Assembly: GCA_937923255.1 (NCBI GenBank)
Contig: CALAIL010000010.1
Location: 1 to 40,432, forward strand
Direction: 5' to 3'
Length of the DNA: 40,432 nt
Source of the DNA: an uncultured Propionivibrio sp.
Lineage (GTDB): Bacteria > Pseudomonadota > Gammaproteobacteria > Burkholderiales > Rhodocyclaceae
In this document: positions 1 to 8,425 of the stretch, piece by piece
Position numbering within the stretch: the first letter of the stretch is position 1
Layout of the letters: the number at the start of each line of letters is the position of its first letter
Notes under the pieces: generated by a model
Told to the model about the DNA's origin: nothing
Databases searched by the model: none
What the model saw: the letters and a program-made list of their open reading frames with translations, nothing else
Made by a program: the position numbers and the translations under genes

Positions 1-41
1 ACGTAGTCTTTCCCACTTATGTTCAGTGTATAGCGTCGCAT
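1..41 (-). CDS. Biotin carrier subunit of decarboxylase (start only, cut by window edge)
   Basis: The first 13 codons read MRRYTLNISGKDY from an ATG at 41-39 and run off the window edge. This is the usual opening of biotin/lipoyl attachment subunits of sodium-pump decarboxylases (M-R-x-[YF]-x-[IL]-x-[IV]-x-G-K-x-[YF]). The ATG lies 5 bp after the gamma-subunit stop, and an AAAGGA ribosome site lies within the end of that gene, so the two are probably translationally coupled. The carrier would accept CO2 from the carboxyltransferase (MmdA) and pass it to the membrane beta subunit, expected beyond the window. The biotinylated lysine motif is not visible, so the assignment rests on the N-terminus and position. 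Confidence 0.7.
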   Translation of the reverse strand, partial: MRRYTLNISGKDY

Positions 42-46
42 GGTGT

Positions 47-451
47 TTATCCTTTCGGGGTCCAAGTACTGGTTTGACGAACTCTGCCAGCGGCAGCCCA
101 CCGGCTGGGTTGTGTGCCCGGCCAGTTGGTGCGCACCATGGGCGCAGCTTCGCCCCGCAGAATCAGTTTGTGTTTCATGGCAGCAACCATGATTGCTGCC
201 AGAACATCCGCAGCCATACCGTCGATCGTCTGACCATTATCAGACGCGGACACAGCAGCTGTCGCAGTTTCGGCTTCCTCAGCTGCGTCATCGTCCGCTG
301 CATCGTCGTCCGCCGCAGAGGCTTCTTCGACTTCTTCTTCCTTGTCGAACTTAAGCACAATCGTCAGTATCAACCACAACAACGCTAGCATGGCAAAGAC
401 CAGCCCCATGCCGAGAACGGTCATCTCAAGACCCCAGTCTAAATGCTCCAT
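47..451 (-). CDS. OadG-family gamma/delta subunit of Na+-pumping decarboxylase
   Basis: This 134-residue protein has one transmembrane helix (about residues 8-34), then a strongly acidic Glu/Asp/Ala-rich linker (about 36-62). Its C-terminal tail has the SRW-x4-GR-x-RQ pattern seen in OadG/MmdD-type subunits. Such subunits hold the biotin carrier and carboxyltransferase on the membrane beta subunit and assist complex assembly. It starts 34 bp after mmdA, with a purine-rich GAGAGAAG site before the ATG, and the biotin carrier follows it. The operon order mmdA, small membrane subunit, biotin carrier matches methylmalonyl-CoA decarboxylases. Family assignment is good; the gamma versus delta name depends on the naming system. 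Confidence 0.85.
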   Translation of the reverse strand: MEHLDWGLEMTVLGMGLVFAMLALLWLILTIVLKFDKEEEVEEASAADDDAADDDAAEEAETATAAVSASDNGQTIDGMAADVLAAIMVAAMKHKLILRGEAAPMVRTNWPGTQPSRWAAAGRVRQTSTWTPKG

Positions 452-485
452 TGTCTTCTCTCGTAATTAGTTAAAGAAAAGGCCA

Positions 486-2039
486 TCAAACCGGCATCAA
501 ACCGTGTTTGCGCGGCGGATTTTGGACGACCTTGGTACGCAGGATCTCGAGCGCCATAGCCAGCCGCGGACGGGTTTCCTTCGGCTCGATAACTTCATCG
601 ATCTGGCCGATGTCAGCAGCACGGTACGGATTGAGGAACTCTTCATGATAAGCGGCAAGAATTTCCTCTTTGCGCTTCTTCGGATCTTCGGCCTTCTTGA
701 TTTCGTCACGGAAGAGAATGTTAACCGCACCTTCAGCGCCCATCACGGCAATTTGACCTGTCGGCCAGGAGAAGGCCACGTCAGCACGCATTTGACGCGA
801 GTTCATGGCGAGGTGAGCGCCGCCGTAGGACTTGCGGGTAATGACTGAAACCATCGGCACAGTCGCTTCGCAGTAGGCGTACAGCACTTTGGCGCCGTGA
901 CGGATAACACCACCGTATTCCTGACCCGTACCCGGCAGGAAGCCCGGGCAGTCGACAAAGGTGACGATCGGCAGATTGAAGGCGTCACAAATGCGGATGT
1001 GGCGGGCGATTTTGTCACTCGAATTGATGTCGAGCGCACCGGCCATATAGCAGGGCTGGTTAGCAATAATGCCGACCGCGTAGCCATCCATACGTGCAAA
1101 ACCAACGACAGCGTTCTGCGCGTAGGCAGGCTGGATTTCCATGAAGCTGTCACGGTCGAAGACGGCATCAATCACGTCACGAATGTCGTACGGGCTATTC
1201 GGACCATCGGGAACGATGCTGTTGAGCGATTCTTCCATGCGGCCGATCGAATCTTCGGGAACAACGCGCGGCGGCTCTTCGTTGTTATTCTGCGGCAGAT
1301 AGCTGAGCAGCTTCTTGACAAGGTTAAGGCCATCTTCTTCCGATTCCGCGGACAGATGCGCCACGCCGCTGGTGCCCATGTGCACGCCCGCGCCGCCCAG
1401 GTCATCAACCGAAACCTGCTCGCCCGTCACGGACTTGATAACTTCCGGCCCGGTCAGGAACATATAGCTTTGGCCGGCCATGATGATGAAATCGGTCAAA
1501 GCCGGCGAATACACTGCGCCGCCTGCGCACGGACCAAGAATGACGGAAATCTGCGGGATGACGCCGGAAGATTCGACGTTACGCACGAACACTTCGCCGT
1601 AAGCAGCCAAGCTGCGCACGCCTTCCTGAATACGGGCGCCGCCCGAGTCACCCAGGCCGATGCAGGGAATACCGGCTTCCAGCGCCTTGTCCATGACGCG
1701 GGTAATTTTTTGCGACTGCACTTCGGAGAAAGAGCCGCCCAGCACCGTGAAATCCTGTGCATAAATGGCAACGCGACGACCGTTGATCTTACCGAAACCG
1801 GTGACAACGGCATCACCGACGAAACGCTGTTTATCGAGACCAAATGTAGTCAGGTTATGCGTCGCCATCATACCGATTTCTTGGAACGACCCTTCGTCGA
1901 GCAGAAGATTGATCCGCTCGCGCGCCGTCAGTTTGCCGCGTGCGTGCTGCGCGTCGATACGCTTCTGACCACCGCCCAGCATTGCGCCTTCGCGTTTTTT
2001 ACGCAGTCCATCCAGAAGTTTCTTTGTCATTCCATCCAT
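486..2039 (-). CDS. mmdA: Methylmalonyl-CoA decarboxylase alpha subunit (carboxyltransferase)
   Basis: At 517 residues this is the length of acyl-CoA carboxyltransferases (MmdA, PccB, 12S transcarboxylase). The N-terminal crotonase-fold half contains GDSGGARIQEG near residue 130. The C-terminal half contains GGAHLAMNSRQM and the GAEGAVNI segment, which form the acyl-CoA and biotin sites. It moves the carboxyl group of (S)-methylmalonyl-CoA to biotin on the carrier protein. The linked gamma and carrier genes favour the Na+-translocating decarboxylase over propionyl-CoA carboxylase, since no biotin carboxylase gene is adjacent. The first ATG is preferred because GGAG lies 8 bp upstream; a second ATG is three codons later. 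Substrate is inferred from subfamily resemblance. Confidence 0.85.
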   Translation of the reverse strand: MDGMTKKLLDGLRKKREGAMLGGGQKRIDAQHARGKLTARERINLLLDEGSFQEIGMMATHNLTTFGLDKQRFVGDAVVTGFGKINGRRVAIYAQDFTVLGGSFSEVQSQKITRVMDKALEAGIPCIGLGDSGGARIQEGVRSLAAYGEVFVRNVESSGVIPQISVILGPCAGGAVYSPALTDFIIMAGQSYMFLTGPEVIKSVTGEQVSVDDLGGAGVHMGTSGVAHLSAESEEDGLNLVKKLLSYLPQNNNEEPPRVVPEDSIGRMEESLNSIVPDGPNSPYDIRDVIDAVFDRDSFMEIQPAYAQNAVVGFARMDGYAVGIIANQPCYMAGALDINSSDKIARHIRICDAFNLPIVTFVDCPGFLPGTGQEYGGVIRHGAKVLYAYCEATVPMVSVITRKSYGGAHLAMNSRQMRADVAFSWPTGQIAVMGAEGAVNILFRDEIKKAEDPKKRKEEILAAYHEEFLNPYRAADIGQIDEVIEPKETRPRLAMALEILRTKVVQNPPRKHGLMPV

Positions 2040-2087
2040 CGTCAGAACTCCATCAGGTTAAACAACTTAACGTTTTGAAAATAATTG

Positions 2088-2110
2088 GGCCACGCGCAAA
2101 TAACGTGGCC
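2088..2110 (-). promoter_or_regulatory. Hairpin in the mmdA leader
   Basis: GGCCACG at 2088-2094 and CGTGGCC at 2104-2110 pair perfectly over 7 bp with a 9-nt loop. The hairpin lies in the predicted 5' leader of the mmd transcript, about 50 nt before the mmdA start. On the transcribed strand it is followed by a U-rich but interrupted stretch. It could be an attenuator or a stabilising stem; the sequence does not decide. Confidence 0.4.
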
Positions 2111-2154
2111 TTCCCTACTATCGTCGGGATGTATGCACCCTCATACACTAAGAA

Positions 2155-2183
2155 ACTATCATCTTTCTATCCCTAAATCTCAA
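2155..2183 (-). promoter_or_regulatory. Predicted sigma-70 promoter of the mmd operon
   Basis: On the minus strand the -35 box TTGAGA (2183-2178, 5/6 to consensus) is separated by 17 bp from the -10 box GATAGT (2160-2155, 4/6). Transcription would begin near 2148 and give a leader of about 108 nt before mmdA. The -35 box directly abuts the palindrome at 2184-2199. Confidence 0.5.
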
Positions 2184-2199
2184 TTGTGGGAATCCACAA
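2184..2199. promoter_or_regulatory. Palindrome TTGTGG-N4-CCACAA against the mmd -35 box
   Basis: TTGTGGGAATCCACAA has two perfect 6-bp arms around GAAT. It ends exactly at the predicted -35 box of the mmd promoter, a placement typical for an activator site, although a repressor or a simple hairpin is possible. No matching regulator gene is in the window. Confidence 0.4.
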
Positions 2200-2237
2200 G
2201 GCCACATTCCGAATTCAATACCAGCCATGTTCCCGAG

Positions 2238-2259
2238 AAGGGCATTCGCGCTTGCCCTT
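2238..2259. other. Stable hairpin in the mmdA-dctP intergenic region
   Basis: AAGGGCA (2238-2244) and TGCCCTT (2253-2259) pair perfectly over 7 bp around an 8-nt loop. A T6 run follows about 19 bp later, too far for a standard terminator. It could be a leader element of a long dctP transcript, or a remnant. Confidence 0.35.
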
Positions 2260-2301
2260 ACTTATGCCTAGGGCGCATTTTTTAACAGCAGCAACCTTAA
2301 A

Positions 2302-2317
2302 ACAGACGTGCGTCTGT
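2302..2317. promoter_or_regulatory. Perfect palindrome ACAGACG-TG-CGTCTGT
   Basis: Two 7-bp arms flank a central TG, about 235 bp upstream of dctP. The size and compactness fit an operator for a dimeric regulator. No promoter could be paired with it convincingly. The rest of 2040-2549 shows no gene: only short, compositionally poor frames. Confidence 0.35.
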
Positions 2318-2549
2318 GGCTTTCCGTAATGGCTAATCCTGCAGAATGTCTGCATATTAAACAGGGTAATTTGCTCTATGCCATCGGATGCACCTGGCAG
2401 GCGCTTGCTTTTTTAGTTTGTGAGTGCGTCAGCCAGCGCCATAGTGCCCCGGTCATTTATCCATATTTCCAGTGGCATCCTGGCATTCGCCGACAGCACA
2501 CCGACAACCTGTACCGCACCAATACAACCTATGCCGCCAATATCTGGTG

Positions 2550-3563
2550 ATGAAGACAATCCTGATAAAACTCTTGCTTCTCGTTCTGTTGCATGGCGTT
2601 GCGCCGATGCCGGCAAACGCAAAGTTGCCGATCGTAATCAAGTTCAGTCATGTCGTCACCCCTGATACGCCCAAAGGGAAAGCCGCCAACTATTTTGCCC
2701 AACGCGCCGCCGAGCTGACCGAAGGCGCAGTCAGTGTCGAAGTCTTCCCGAATTCGACGCTGTACAAGGACAAGGATGAAATACAGGCCTTGCAGCTCGG
2801 TGCCGTCCAGATGCTCGCGCCTTCTCTGGCCAAACTAACCCAACTGGGCATCCACGAATTCGAGGTATTCGATCTGCCCTATTTATTCGATGACATCCAG
2901 ACGCTGCACCGGGTCACGGAAGGTTGGCTCGGCGCCAATCTGTTGGGGCGGCTCGAAACGAAGGGCGTGAAAGGACTGGCGTTCTGGGATAACGGCTTCA
3001 AATCCTTCTCGGCCAATCGCCCTTTGCACGATTTACCCAGCTTCAAGGGGCTGAGGATCCGCATCCAGCCCTCAAAAGTTCTTGAAGCGCAGATTCGCAC
3101 GCTTGGCGCCCAGCCCTCGACACTACCTTTCTCCGGCACCTACCAGGCGCTGCGCACGGGTTTTATTGACGGCGCGGAAAACCCACACTCGAACTTCTTT
3201 ACACAAAAAATATACGAAGTGCAAAAACACATCGCGCTGACCAACCACGGCTACCTGGGCTATGCGGTCATCGCCAACAAACGCTTCTGGGACAACCTGC
3301 CCGCCCGCATCCGCTACCAACTGACACAGGCCATCGGGGAAGCCACCGAGTACGCTAACCGCATTGCTCAGGAAGAAAACGACCAGGCGCTCCAGAAAAT
3401 CAAGGCGACCGGCAAAACCCGCATTTATACGCTCAGCGCGGCGGAGCGCGCCGAACTGCGGCGCGCCATGCTCGCAACGCATGCAAAAATGGCGCCTTAT
3501 ATCGGCCAAAGCGTCGTTAACGCGGTCTACGAAGAAACAGGGTTCGATCCCAACAAGCAATAG
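2550..3563 (+). CDS. dctP: TRAP transporter solute-binding protein, DctP family
   Basis: This 337-residue protein begins with a signal peptide (MKTILIK, a Leu/Val core, then PANA before the mature chain). This decides the ATG at 2550 over the longer open frame, although the ribosome site is weak. The mature part follows the DctP pattern: a beta strand and FSH near the start, A-x2-F near residue 50, the FDLPYLF segment, the GL-R-IRIQ segment with the carboxylate-binding arginine, and GAENP. Such periplasmic proteins bind C4-dicarboxylates or other organic acids for uptake with Na+. No DctQ or DctM membrane genes are adjacent, so this is an orphan binding protein. A dicarboxylate would suit the succinate/propionate metabolism implied upstream, but the ligand cannot be read. 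Confidence 0.85.
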   Translation: MKTILIKLLLLVLLHGVAPMPANAKLPIVIKFSHVVTPDTPKGKAANYFAQRAAELTEGAVSVEVFPNSTLYKDKDEIQALQLGAVQMLAPSLAKLTQLGIHEFEVFDLPYLFDDIQTLHRVTEGWLGANLLGRLETKGVKGLAFWDNGFKSFSANRPLHDLPSFKGLRIRIQPSKVLEAQIRTLGAQPSTLPFSGTYQALRTGFIDGAENPHSNFFTQKIYEVQKHIALTNHGYLGYAVIANKRFWDNLPARIRYQLTQAIGEATEYANRIAQEENDQALQKIKATGKTRIYTLSAAERAELRRAMLATHAKMAPYIGQSVVNAVYEETGFDPNKQ

Positions 3564-3580
3564 CCGACGCCCCCGCCCAT

Positions 3581-3608
3581 TCCGTCCACGCTGCGTCTGA
3601 CGGATTTT
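3581..3608 (+). terminator. Weak intrinsic terminator after dctP
   Basis: TCCGTC (3581-3586) pairs with GACGGA (3599-3604) over 6 bp with a 12-nt loop and is followed by four T residues. It lies 18 bp after the dctP stop and just upstream of the mutL promoter box. The stem is short and the loop large, so efficiency is doubtful. Confidence 0.4.
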
Positions 3609-3624
3609 GCATAGGTCTTGCCGC

Positions 3625-3630
3625 TATAAT
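3625..3630 (+). promoter_or_regulatory. Consensus -10 box of mutL (predicts leaderless mRNA)
   Basis: A perfect TATAAT ends 6 bp before the mutL ATG at 3637. With standard spacing the first transcribed base would be the A of the start codon. No good -35 box stands 16-18 bp upstream, and no ribosome site lies between box and start. Confidence 0.5.
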
Positions 3631-3636
3631 CGGCCA

Positions 3637-5514
3637 ATGATCGATTCATCTCCGTCCTCGTTCCCTGCCATCCGCCGCCTGCCCGATCCGCTCATCAGTC
3701 AGATTGCCGCAGGCGAAGTCGTTGAACGCCCGGCTTCCGTACTCAAGGAGCTGCTGGAAAATGCGCTCGATGCCGGCAGTGCATCCCTGCAAATACAACT
3801 CGAAGAAGGTGGCGTCAAACTGATTCGGGTCACGGATGACGGCGCCGGCATCGCCAAGGATGAACTGGCACTGGCGCTTACCCGCCACGCCACTTCCAAA
3901 ATCGCCTCGCTCAACGATCTTGAACATGTCAGCACGTTTGGTTTCCGCGGCGAAGCACTGGCTTCGATCGCCTCGGTTGCCCGCCTGACGCTCATCAGCT
4001 GCCGTGCAGGCGCCCCCCATGCCTGGCGCTTGGCAGCCGATGCTGACCTGCCTGAACCGGCTGCGCTGGCGCAGGGCACCCTCGTCGAGATGCGCGATCT
4101 CTACTACAACACGCCGGCACGCCGGAAATTTCTCAAATCCGAAGCCACTGAACTGGCGCATTGTCTGGAAGCCATCAAGCGCGTCGCGATGGCCTATCCA
4201 GCAGTCGCCATCATGGCGTCACACAATGGCCGCACCAGCCTGCGTCTGCCCAAAGGCGACATGCAGGCGCGCATCGGCGCCATTCTCGGCGATGCCTTCA
4301 CGGCGGAATCGCGCCTTGTCACTGCGGATGCCGGCGTGCTCAAACTCACCGGCTACTGTGCCCTGCCTGCGCACTCGCGGGCGCGCAGCGACGCCCAATA
4401 TTGTTACGTCAACGGCCGTTTTGTGCGCGACAAACTGCTCATGCATGCCCTGCGCGAAGCCTACCGTGACATGCTGCACGGCAGCCGCTATCCCGCCTAT
4501 TGCATTTTCCTCGACATCGATCCGGCGGCGGTCGATGTCAATGTCCACCCAGCCAAAAGCGAAGTCCGTTTCCGCGATGCGCGCGCCGTACACCAGTTCG
4601 TTTTCCACGCCGTTCAGAAGGCGCTGTCCAGCCCCTTACGCGCGCTCTCGAACCCTGTGTCGCCCGGTTTTTCCGATCACAGCGCGCCAATACAGGCGAC
4701 GACACAACCCGCTGAAGCCACCGCATCGCCCGATTCAGTCGCTCCAACCGCCAGACCGGCTTCATACACCGCTGCGCGTCAGGCCTCGCTGCGCATCAAC
4801 GAACCGGCGGTCTCGGCTTACACCAGCTTTGCCCAGGCTGCCTTTGCCCGCCCCGCCGCCTCGCCCGCACACAGCGAAGTGTCTCGCCCAATCTATGCGG
4901 AAACGGGTACGGCGGAAGAGGAAAAAAACGCCCCGCCGCTCGGCTACGCGCTGGGACAGCTGCACGGCATCTACATCCTGGCGCAGAACGCGCACGGCCT
5001 GGTGCTCATCGATATGCACGCGGCACACGAACGCATTCTTTATGAACGGCTCAAGACGGCCGTCGACAGCCGCCGTATCGCCGCGCAAACGCTGCTCATC
5101 CCCGCCGTTTTCAGTGCGGATGCGCTCGACATCGCCGCCGCCGGAGAGCACGCGGACACCCTGAGTGCGCTCGGTTTTGAAATCACGCCGGCAGGGCCGA
5201 CACAACTGGCCGTTCGCGCCGTTCCGGCGCTGTTACAGGCCAGCGACCCGGCGGCGCTGGTACGCGCCGTCCTGGCCGACCTGCGCGAACATGGCGTGAC
5301 ACAATTGACGCTCACCCGCCGCAACGAACTGCTCTCGACGATGGCCTGTCACGGCGCGGTACGCGCCCATCGCCTGCTCACGATTCCCGAAATGAATGCG
5401 CTGCTGCGTCAGATGGAAGCCACCGAGCGCGCCGATCAATGCAATCATGGCCGGCCGACCTGGACGCAGCTCTCGCTCGGCGAACTCGACCGTCTCTTTC
5501 TGCGCGGGCGATAA
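3637..5514 (+). CDS. mutL: DNA mismatch repair protein MutL with endonuclease motif
   Basis: The protein has 625 residues, normal for MutL. The GHKL ATPase part shows the conserved LLENALDAGS, DDGAGI and GFRGEALASI motifs within the first 110 residues. A Pro/Ala-rich linker (about 330-430) leads to the C-terminal dimerisation domain. That domain carries DMHAAHERILYE, the metal-dependent endonuclease motif DQHA-x2-E-x4-E with Met for Gln, plus ACHGAVRA and CNHGRPT near the end. MutL of this type nicks the strand itself and belongs to species without MutH. The ATG at 3637 is chosen over an upstream TTG because it begins the family N-terminus and follows the -10 box. It ends 3 bp before miaA, so the two form an operon, as in many proteobacteria. 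Confidence 0.97.
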   Translation: MIDSSPSSFPAIRRLPDPLISQIAAGEVVERPASVLKELLENALDAGSASLQIQLEEGGVKLIRVTDDGAGIAKDELALALTRHATSKIASLNDLEHVSTFGFRGEALASIASVARLTLISCRAGAPHAWRLAADADLPEPAALAQGTLVEMRDLYYNTPARRKFLKSEATELAHCLEAIKRVAMAYPAVAIMASHNGRTSLRLPKGDMQARIGAILGDAFTAESRLVTADAGVLKLTGYCALPAHSRARSDAQYCYVNGRFVRDKLLMHALREAYRDMLHGSRYPAYCIFLDIDPAAVDVNVHPAKSEVRFRDARAVHQFVFHAVQKALSSPLRALSNPVSPGFSDHSAPIQATTQPAEATASPDSVAPTARPASYTAARQASLRINEPAVSAYTSFAQAAFARPAASPAHSEVSRPIYAETGTAEEEKNAPPLGYALGQLHGIYILAQNAHGLVLIDMHAAHERILYERLKTAVDSRRIAAQTLLIPAVFSADALDIAAAGEHADTLSALGFEITPAGPTQLAVRAVPALLQASDPAALVRAVLADLREHGVTQLTLTRRNELLSTMACHGAVRAHRLLTIPEMNALLRQMEATERADQCNHGRPTWTQLSLGELDRLFLRGR

Positions 5515-5517
5515 ACG

Positions 5518-6510
5518 ATGCCCGTCGATTCGGCGCCCGCACAAATTGCCGGCCAGCCCCCCGCCATTCTGCTGATGGGCCCCACCGCCAGCGGTAAAAC
5601 CGCCCTTGCCCTGGCATTGGCGCGCCGTTTTCCGGTCGGGATCATCAGCGTCGACTCGGCACAAGTCTTCCGTGACATGAACATCGGCACGGCCAAGCCC
5701 GATCACGAAACACTGGCCGTCTATCCGCACCGCCTGATCGATCTCGTCAGTCCGGAAGAACGCTACTCGGCCGCGCGCTTTTGCGCCGACGCCCTGGCTG
5801 CCATGGCCGACATCGCCGCCGCCGGGCGTATTCCGCTGCTCGTCGGCGGCACCATGCTCTATTACAAAGCGCTGCTAGAAGGGTTGGCCGTGCTGCCGCA
5901 GGCCGACCCGACCGTCCGCGCCGAGATTGATGCACTGGCTGCCGCGCATGGCTGGCCGCATGTGCATCGCCTGCTGGCGCAGGTCGACCCGCATACTGCG
6001 GCGCGCCTGCCGCCCACTGACGCCCAGCGTATTCAGCGCGCACTGGAAATCTATCGCCTCAGCGGCCGCCCGATGTCGGCGCTGCTGGCCGAATCGGCGG
6101 CACCCAAACCATCAGGAAGATTCTTGAAGCTCGGCCTGCTGCCTGCCAACCGCACCGCATTGCACGCGCGCATTGCCGAGCGTTTCGACGCCATGCTCGC
6201 CGCCGGCCTGGAAGAGGAAGTCGGCGGATTACGCAGCAAATATCGCCTCTCGCCCGACCTGCCGTCGATGCGCTGCGTCGGCTACCGGCAGGTCTGGGAA
6301 GCGCAGGACGGCCTCATCCCGCACAAGGCGCTGCGTGAACGCGGCATCTACGCCACGCGGCAGCTGGCCAAGCGACAGATCACCTGGATGAACAACACGC
6401 TCAAGCCGGAAATCTTCGACTGCCTCGCAGCCGACCTGAGCGCACGCATCATTTCGCGCGTCGCTGAAGCTTTGCCGGAACTTAGCGCTCCAGCAGCGTC
6501 ACCGGCTTGA
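5518..6510 (+). CDS. miaA: tRNA dimethylallyltransferase
   Basis: MiaA transfers the dimethylallyl group to the N6 of A37 in tRNAs that read codons beginning with U, which steadies codon reading. The 330-residue protein has the P-loop GPTASGKT near residue 21, [16 protein letters not shown] with the catalytic aspartate, [13 protein letters not shown], and RCVGYRQVW in the C-terminal half. The N-terminal 15 residues before the first strand are an ordinary extension. Its ATG is 3 bp after the mutL stop, so translation is probably coupled. The last 29 bp overlap the end of the ACT-domain gene on the other strand, so the two transcripts collide tail to tail. Confidence 0.96.
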   Translation: MPVDSAPAQIAGQPPAILLMGPTASGKTALALALARRFPVGIISVDSAQVFRDMNIGTAKPDHETLAVYPHRLIDLVSPEERYSAARFCADALAAMADIAAAGRIPLLVGGTMLYYKALLEGLAVLPQADPTVRAEIDALAAAHGWPHVHRLLAQVDPHTAARLPPTDAQRIQRALEIYRLSGRPMSALLAESAAPKPSGRFLKLGLLPANRTALHARIAERFDAMLAAGLEEEVGGLRSKYRLSPDLPSMRCVGYRQVWEAQDGLIPHKALRERGIYATRQLAKRQITWMNNTLKPEIFDCLAADLSARIISRVAEALPELSAPAASPA

Positions 6511-6913
6511 CGATGCTAATACTGTGTCGGGAAAGCTCCGCCACCGCCCGATCGGGATCGGAGAAACGGATAATCACGACGGCGTTCCGACCAACCGCCG
6601 TGCTGAATGCGTACATGTACTCGATGTTCAATCCCGCAGCATCCGTCTCGGCCAGCACCCGCGCCAAACCGCCGGCATCGTCCGGCACTTCGACCGCGAT
6701 CACATCCGTCAGCCGCACGGTATAGCCGGCCGCCTCAAGCGCGGCCTTGCCGGCTTCCGGATCGGCAACGATCAGACGCAGGATGCCGAATTCCGCGGTA
6801 TCCGCCAGCGAGAGCGTGCGGATGTTGACACCCCGCGCGGCAAGCGCCATGCACGCTGCGTGCAGGCGGCCAGGGCGATTTTCGATAAAGCAGGAAAGCT
6901 GGGTAATTTTCAT
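6482..6913 (-). CDS. Tandem ACT-domain protein (last gene of the ior-paaK cluster)
   Basis: This 143-residue protein consists of two ACT domains (about 3-68 and 70-135). The first opens with [15 protein letters not shown] and the second with [16 protein letters not shown], the strand-helix pattern of amino-acid-binding ACT folds. No catalytic domain is attached. Free-standing tandem ACT proteins commonly accompany paaK and iorAB genes, where they are thought to sense aromatic amino acids, but their exact role is unsettled. AAGGG lies 8 bp before the ATG. The gene follows paaK on the same strand after 141 bp and overlaps miaA by 29 bp at its 3' end. A homologous gene follows the second paaK. 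Confidence 0.85.
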   Translation of the reverse strand: MKITQLSCFIENRPGRLHAACMALAARGVNIRTLSLADTAEFGILRLIVADPEAGKAALEAAGYTVRLTDVIAVEVPDDAGGLARVLAETDAAGLNIEYMYAFSTAVGRNAVVIIRFSDPDRAVAELSRHSISIVKPVTLLER

Positions 6914-7054
6914 GGCTCAAACCCTTGTGCAAAGAAAGACCCGTCGATCCGGCCAGCCACGGCGCGCTGAGCACAAATCACCCGGCAATCCGTCATTGTC
7001 ATCATCGGCAGAATGCCTCGCGCAGTCACGACCGACACGGGTTTTTAGGAACAC

Positions 7055-8425
7055 TCAACCACGGCGCAGATCGAGAACACGCTGGATCTTGCCTTCGCTG
7101 CGCGGCAAAGTGTTCGGCTCGACCAGGCGGACGCCGGCGCGGATACCGGTAATGCGCTCGATGGAGTGCGAAAGGCGCTTATGCACCTTCTCTATGGCGC
7201 TAACCTTGTCGCTGAACAGCTCGGGACCGACTTCGACCTCGACGCCCAGCTGATCCAGCCCGCCTTCGCGCGTCAGCACGATCCGGTAATGCGGCAAGAC
7301 GCCTTCCACCGCCAGCAGCGCCGCTTCGATCTGCGTGGGGAAAACATTGACGCCGCGAATGATGAACATGTCGTCGCTGCGCCGTGCCACACGGGCGATA
7401 CGGCGCACGGTGCGGCCGCATTCGCAGGGTTCGGCGATCAGGCGCGTAATATCGCGCGTGCGGTAGCGGATCATCGGCATCGCGCGTTTGGAGAGCGTCG
7501 TCAATACGAGCTCCCCTTCCTCGCCATCCGGCAGTACGCGGCCACTCTCCGAATCAATGATTTCGGGGTAAAAGTGGTCTTCGAAAATGTGCAGCCCGTG
7601 CTGCGCTGTGCACTCCCCGCCAATGCCGGGCCCGATGATTTCCGACAGGCCATAAATATCAAAAGCGCGAATGCCGCTATCCCGTTCGATGCGTGTGCGC
7701 ATATCGTCCGACCAGGGCTCGGCGCCGAAGATGCCGGTGCGCAGCGGGAGCGTATGCAAATCAATCCCCAGCGCTGCGGCGCGTTCGATCATGTGCAGAA
7801 AATAGCTGGGCGTACAGCAGATTGCCGTGACGCCGAAATCGCGCATGAGCATGATCTGCCGATCCGTATTGCCGCCGGAGGTCGGCACTACGGTTGCCCC
7901 CAGCGCTTCCAGGCCATAATGCACGCCGAGACCGCCGGTAAACAGGCCGTAGCCAAAGGCATTCTGGACAATATCGCCGCGATGGATCCCCGCAGCGGCA
8001 AAGGCGCGCAGTACGACGGAGGACCAGACGCGCAGATCCTCGCGGGTATAGGCAACGACGATCGGCTTGCCGGTAGTGCCGCTAGAGGCGTGCAGCCTGA
8101 CGATTTCCTGCATCGGACTGGCGAAGAGGCCGAACGGATAGTTGTCACGCAGATCGGCCTTGGCCGAGAAAGGCAGTTGGGCGATATCCTCCAGACGCTC
8201 AACCGAAGCCGGCGTCAATTGTCGTGCCTCCATCCGGGCGCGGAATGGCGCAACATTGGCATAGGCGCGCGCAACCACAGCCTGCAACCGCCGCAGCTGC
8301 AATTGGCGTAACTGCGGCGCCGGCAAGTAATCCAGCGCGCTGACGGGATGGATGCCGTGGCCGCAGTCGTTCCAGCTATCCCGGTTGTCCTGGTTATCCC
8401 ATTCGTTCCAGTTTTCCTCAAGCAT
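7055..8425 (-). CDS. paaK: Phenylacetate-CoA ligase, copy 1
   Basis: This 456-residue ANL-superfamily enzyme activates phenylacetate (or a hydroxy- or indole-acetate) to its CoA thioester through an acyl-AMP. Visible motifs are the phosphate-binding SSGTTGKP, GYGLFTGGLG, the adenine-site YGLSE, RYRTRD and the hinge RRSDDMFIIRGVNVFP. The N-terminus has an unusual Trp/Asn/Asp-rich extension (WNEWDNQDNRDSWNDC) of about 20 residues before the PaaK-like start. AAGAGG stands 6 bp before the ATG, which supports this start. It is third in the minus-strand series iorA-iorB-paaK-ACT. Substrate range cannot be read; phenylacetate is the family default. Confidence 0.9.
   Translation of the reverse strand: MLEENWNEWDNQDNRDSWNDCGHGIHPVSALDYLPAPQLRQLQLRRLQAVVARAYANVAPFRARMEARQLTPASVERLEDIAQLPFSAKADLRDNYPFGLFASPMQEIVRLHASSGTTGKPIVVAYTREDLRVWSSVVLRAFAAAGIHRGDIVQNAFGYGLFTGGLGVHYGLEALGATVVPTSGGNTDRQIMLMRDFGVTAICCTPSYFLHMIERAAALGIDLHTLPLRTGIFGAEPWSDDMRTRIERDSGIRAFDIYGLSEIIGPGIGGECTAQHGLHIFEDHFYPEIIDSESGRVLPDGEEGELVLTTLSKRAMPMIRYRTRDITRLIAEPCECGRTVRRIARVARRSDDMFIIRGVNVFPTQIEAALLAVEGVLPHYRIVLTREGGLDQLGVEVEVGPELFSDKVSAIEKVHKRLSHSIERITGIRAGVRLVEPNTLPRSEGKIQRVLDLRRG

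Noticed and set aside
1..2039. Propionyl-CoA carboxylase as the identity of the operon
   Set aside because: No biotin carboxylase gene is adjacent, while a membrane gamma subunit and a separate biotin carrier are, which fits the Na+-pumping decarboxylase.
897..2078. Plus-strand open frame of 393 codons opposite mmdA
   Set aside because: It is the mirror of a conserved G+C-biased gene. Its translation has no family features and no ribosome site.
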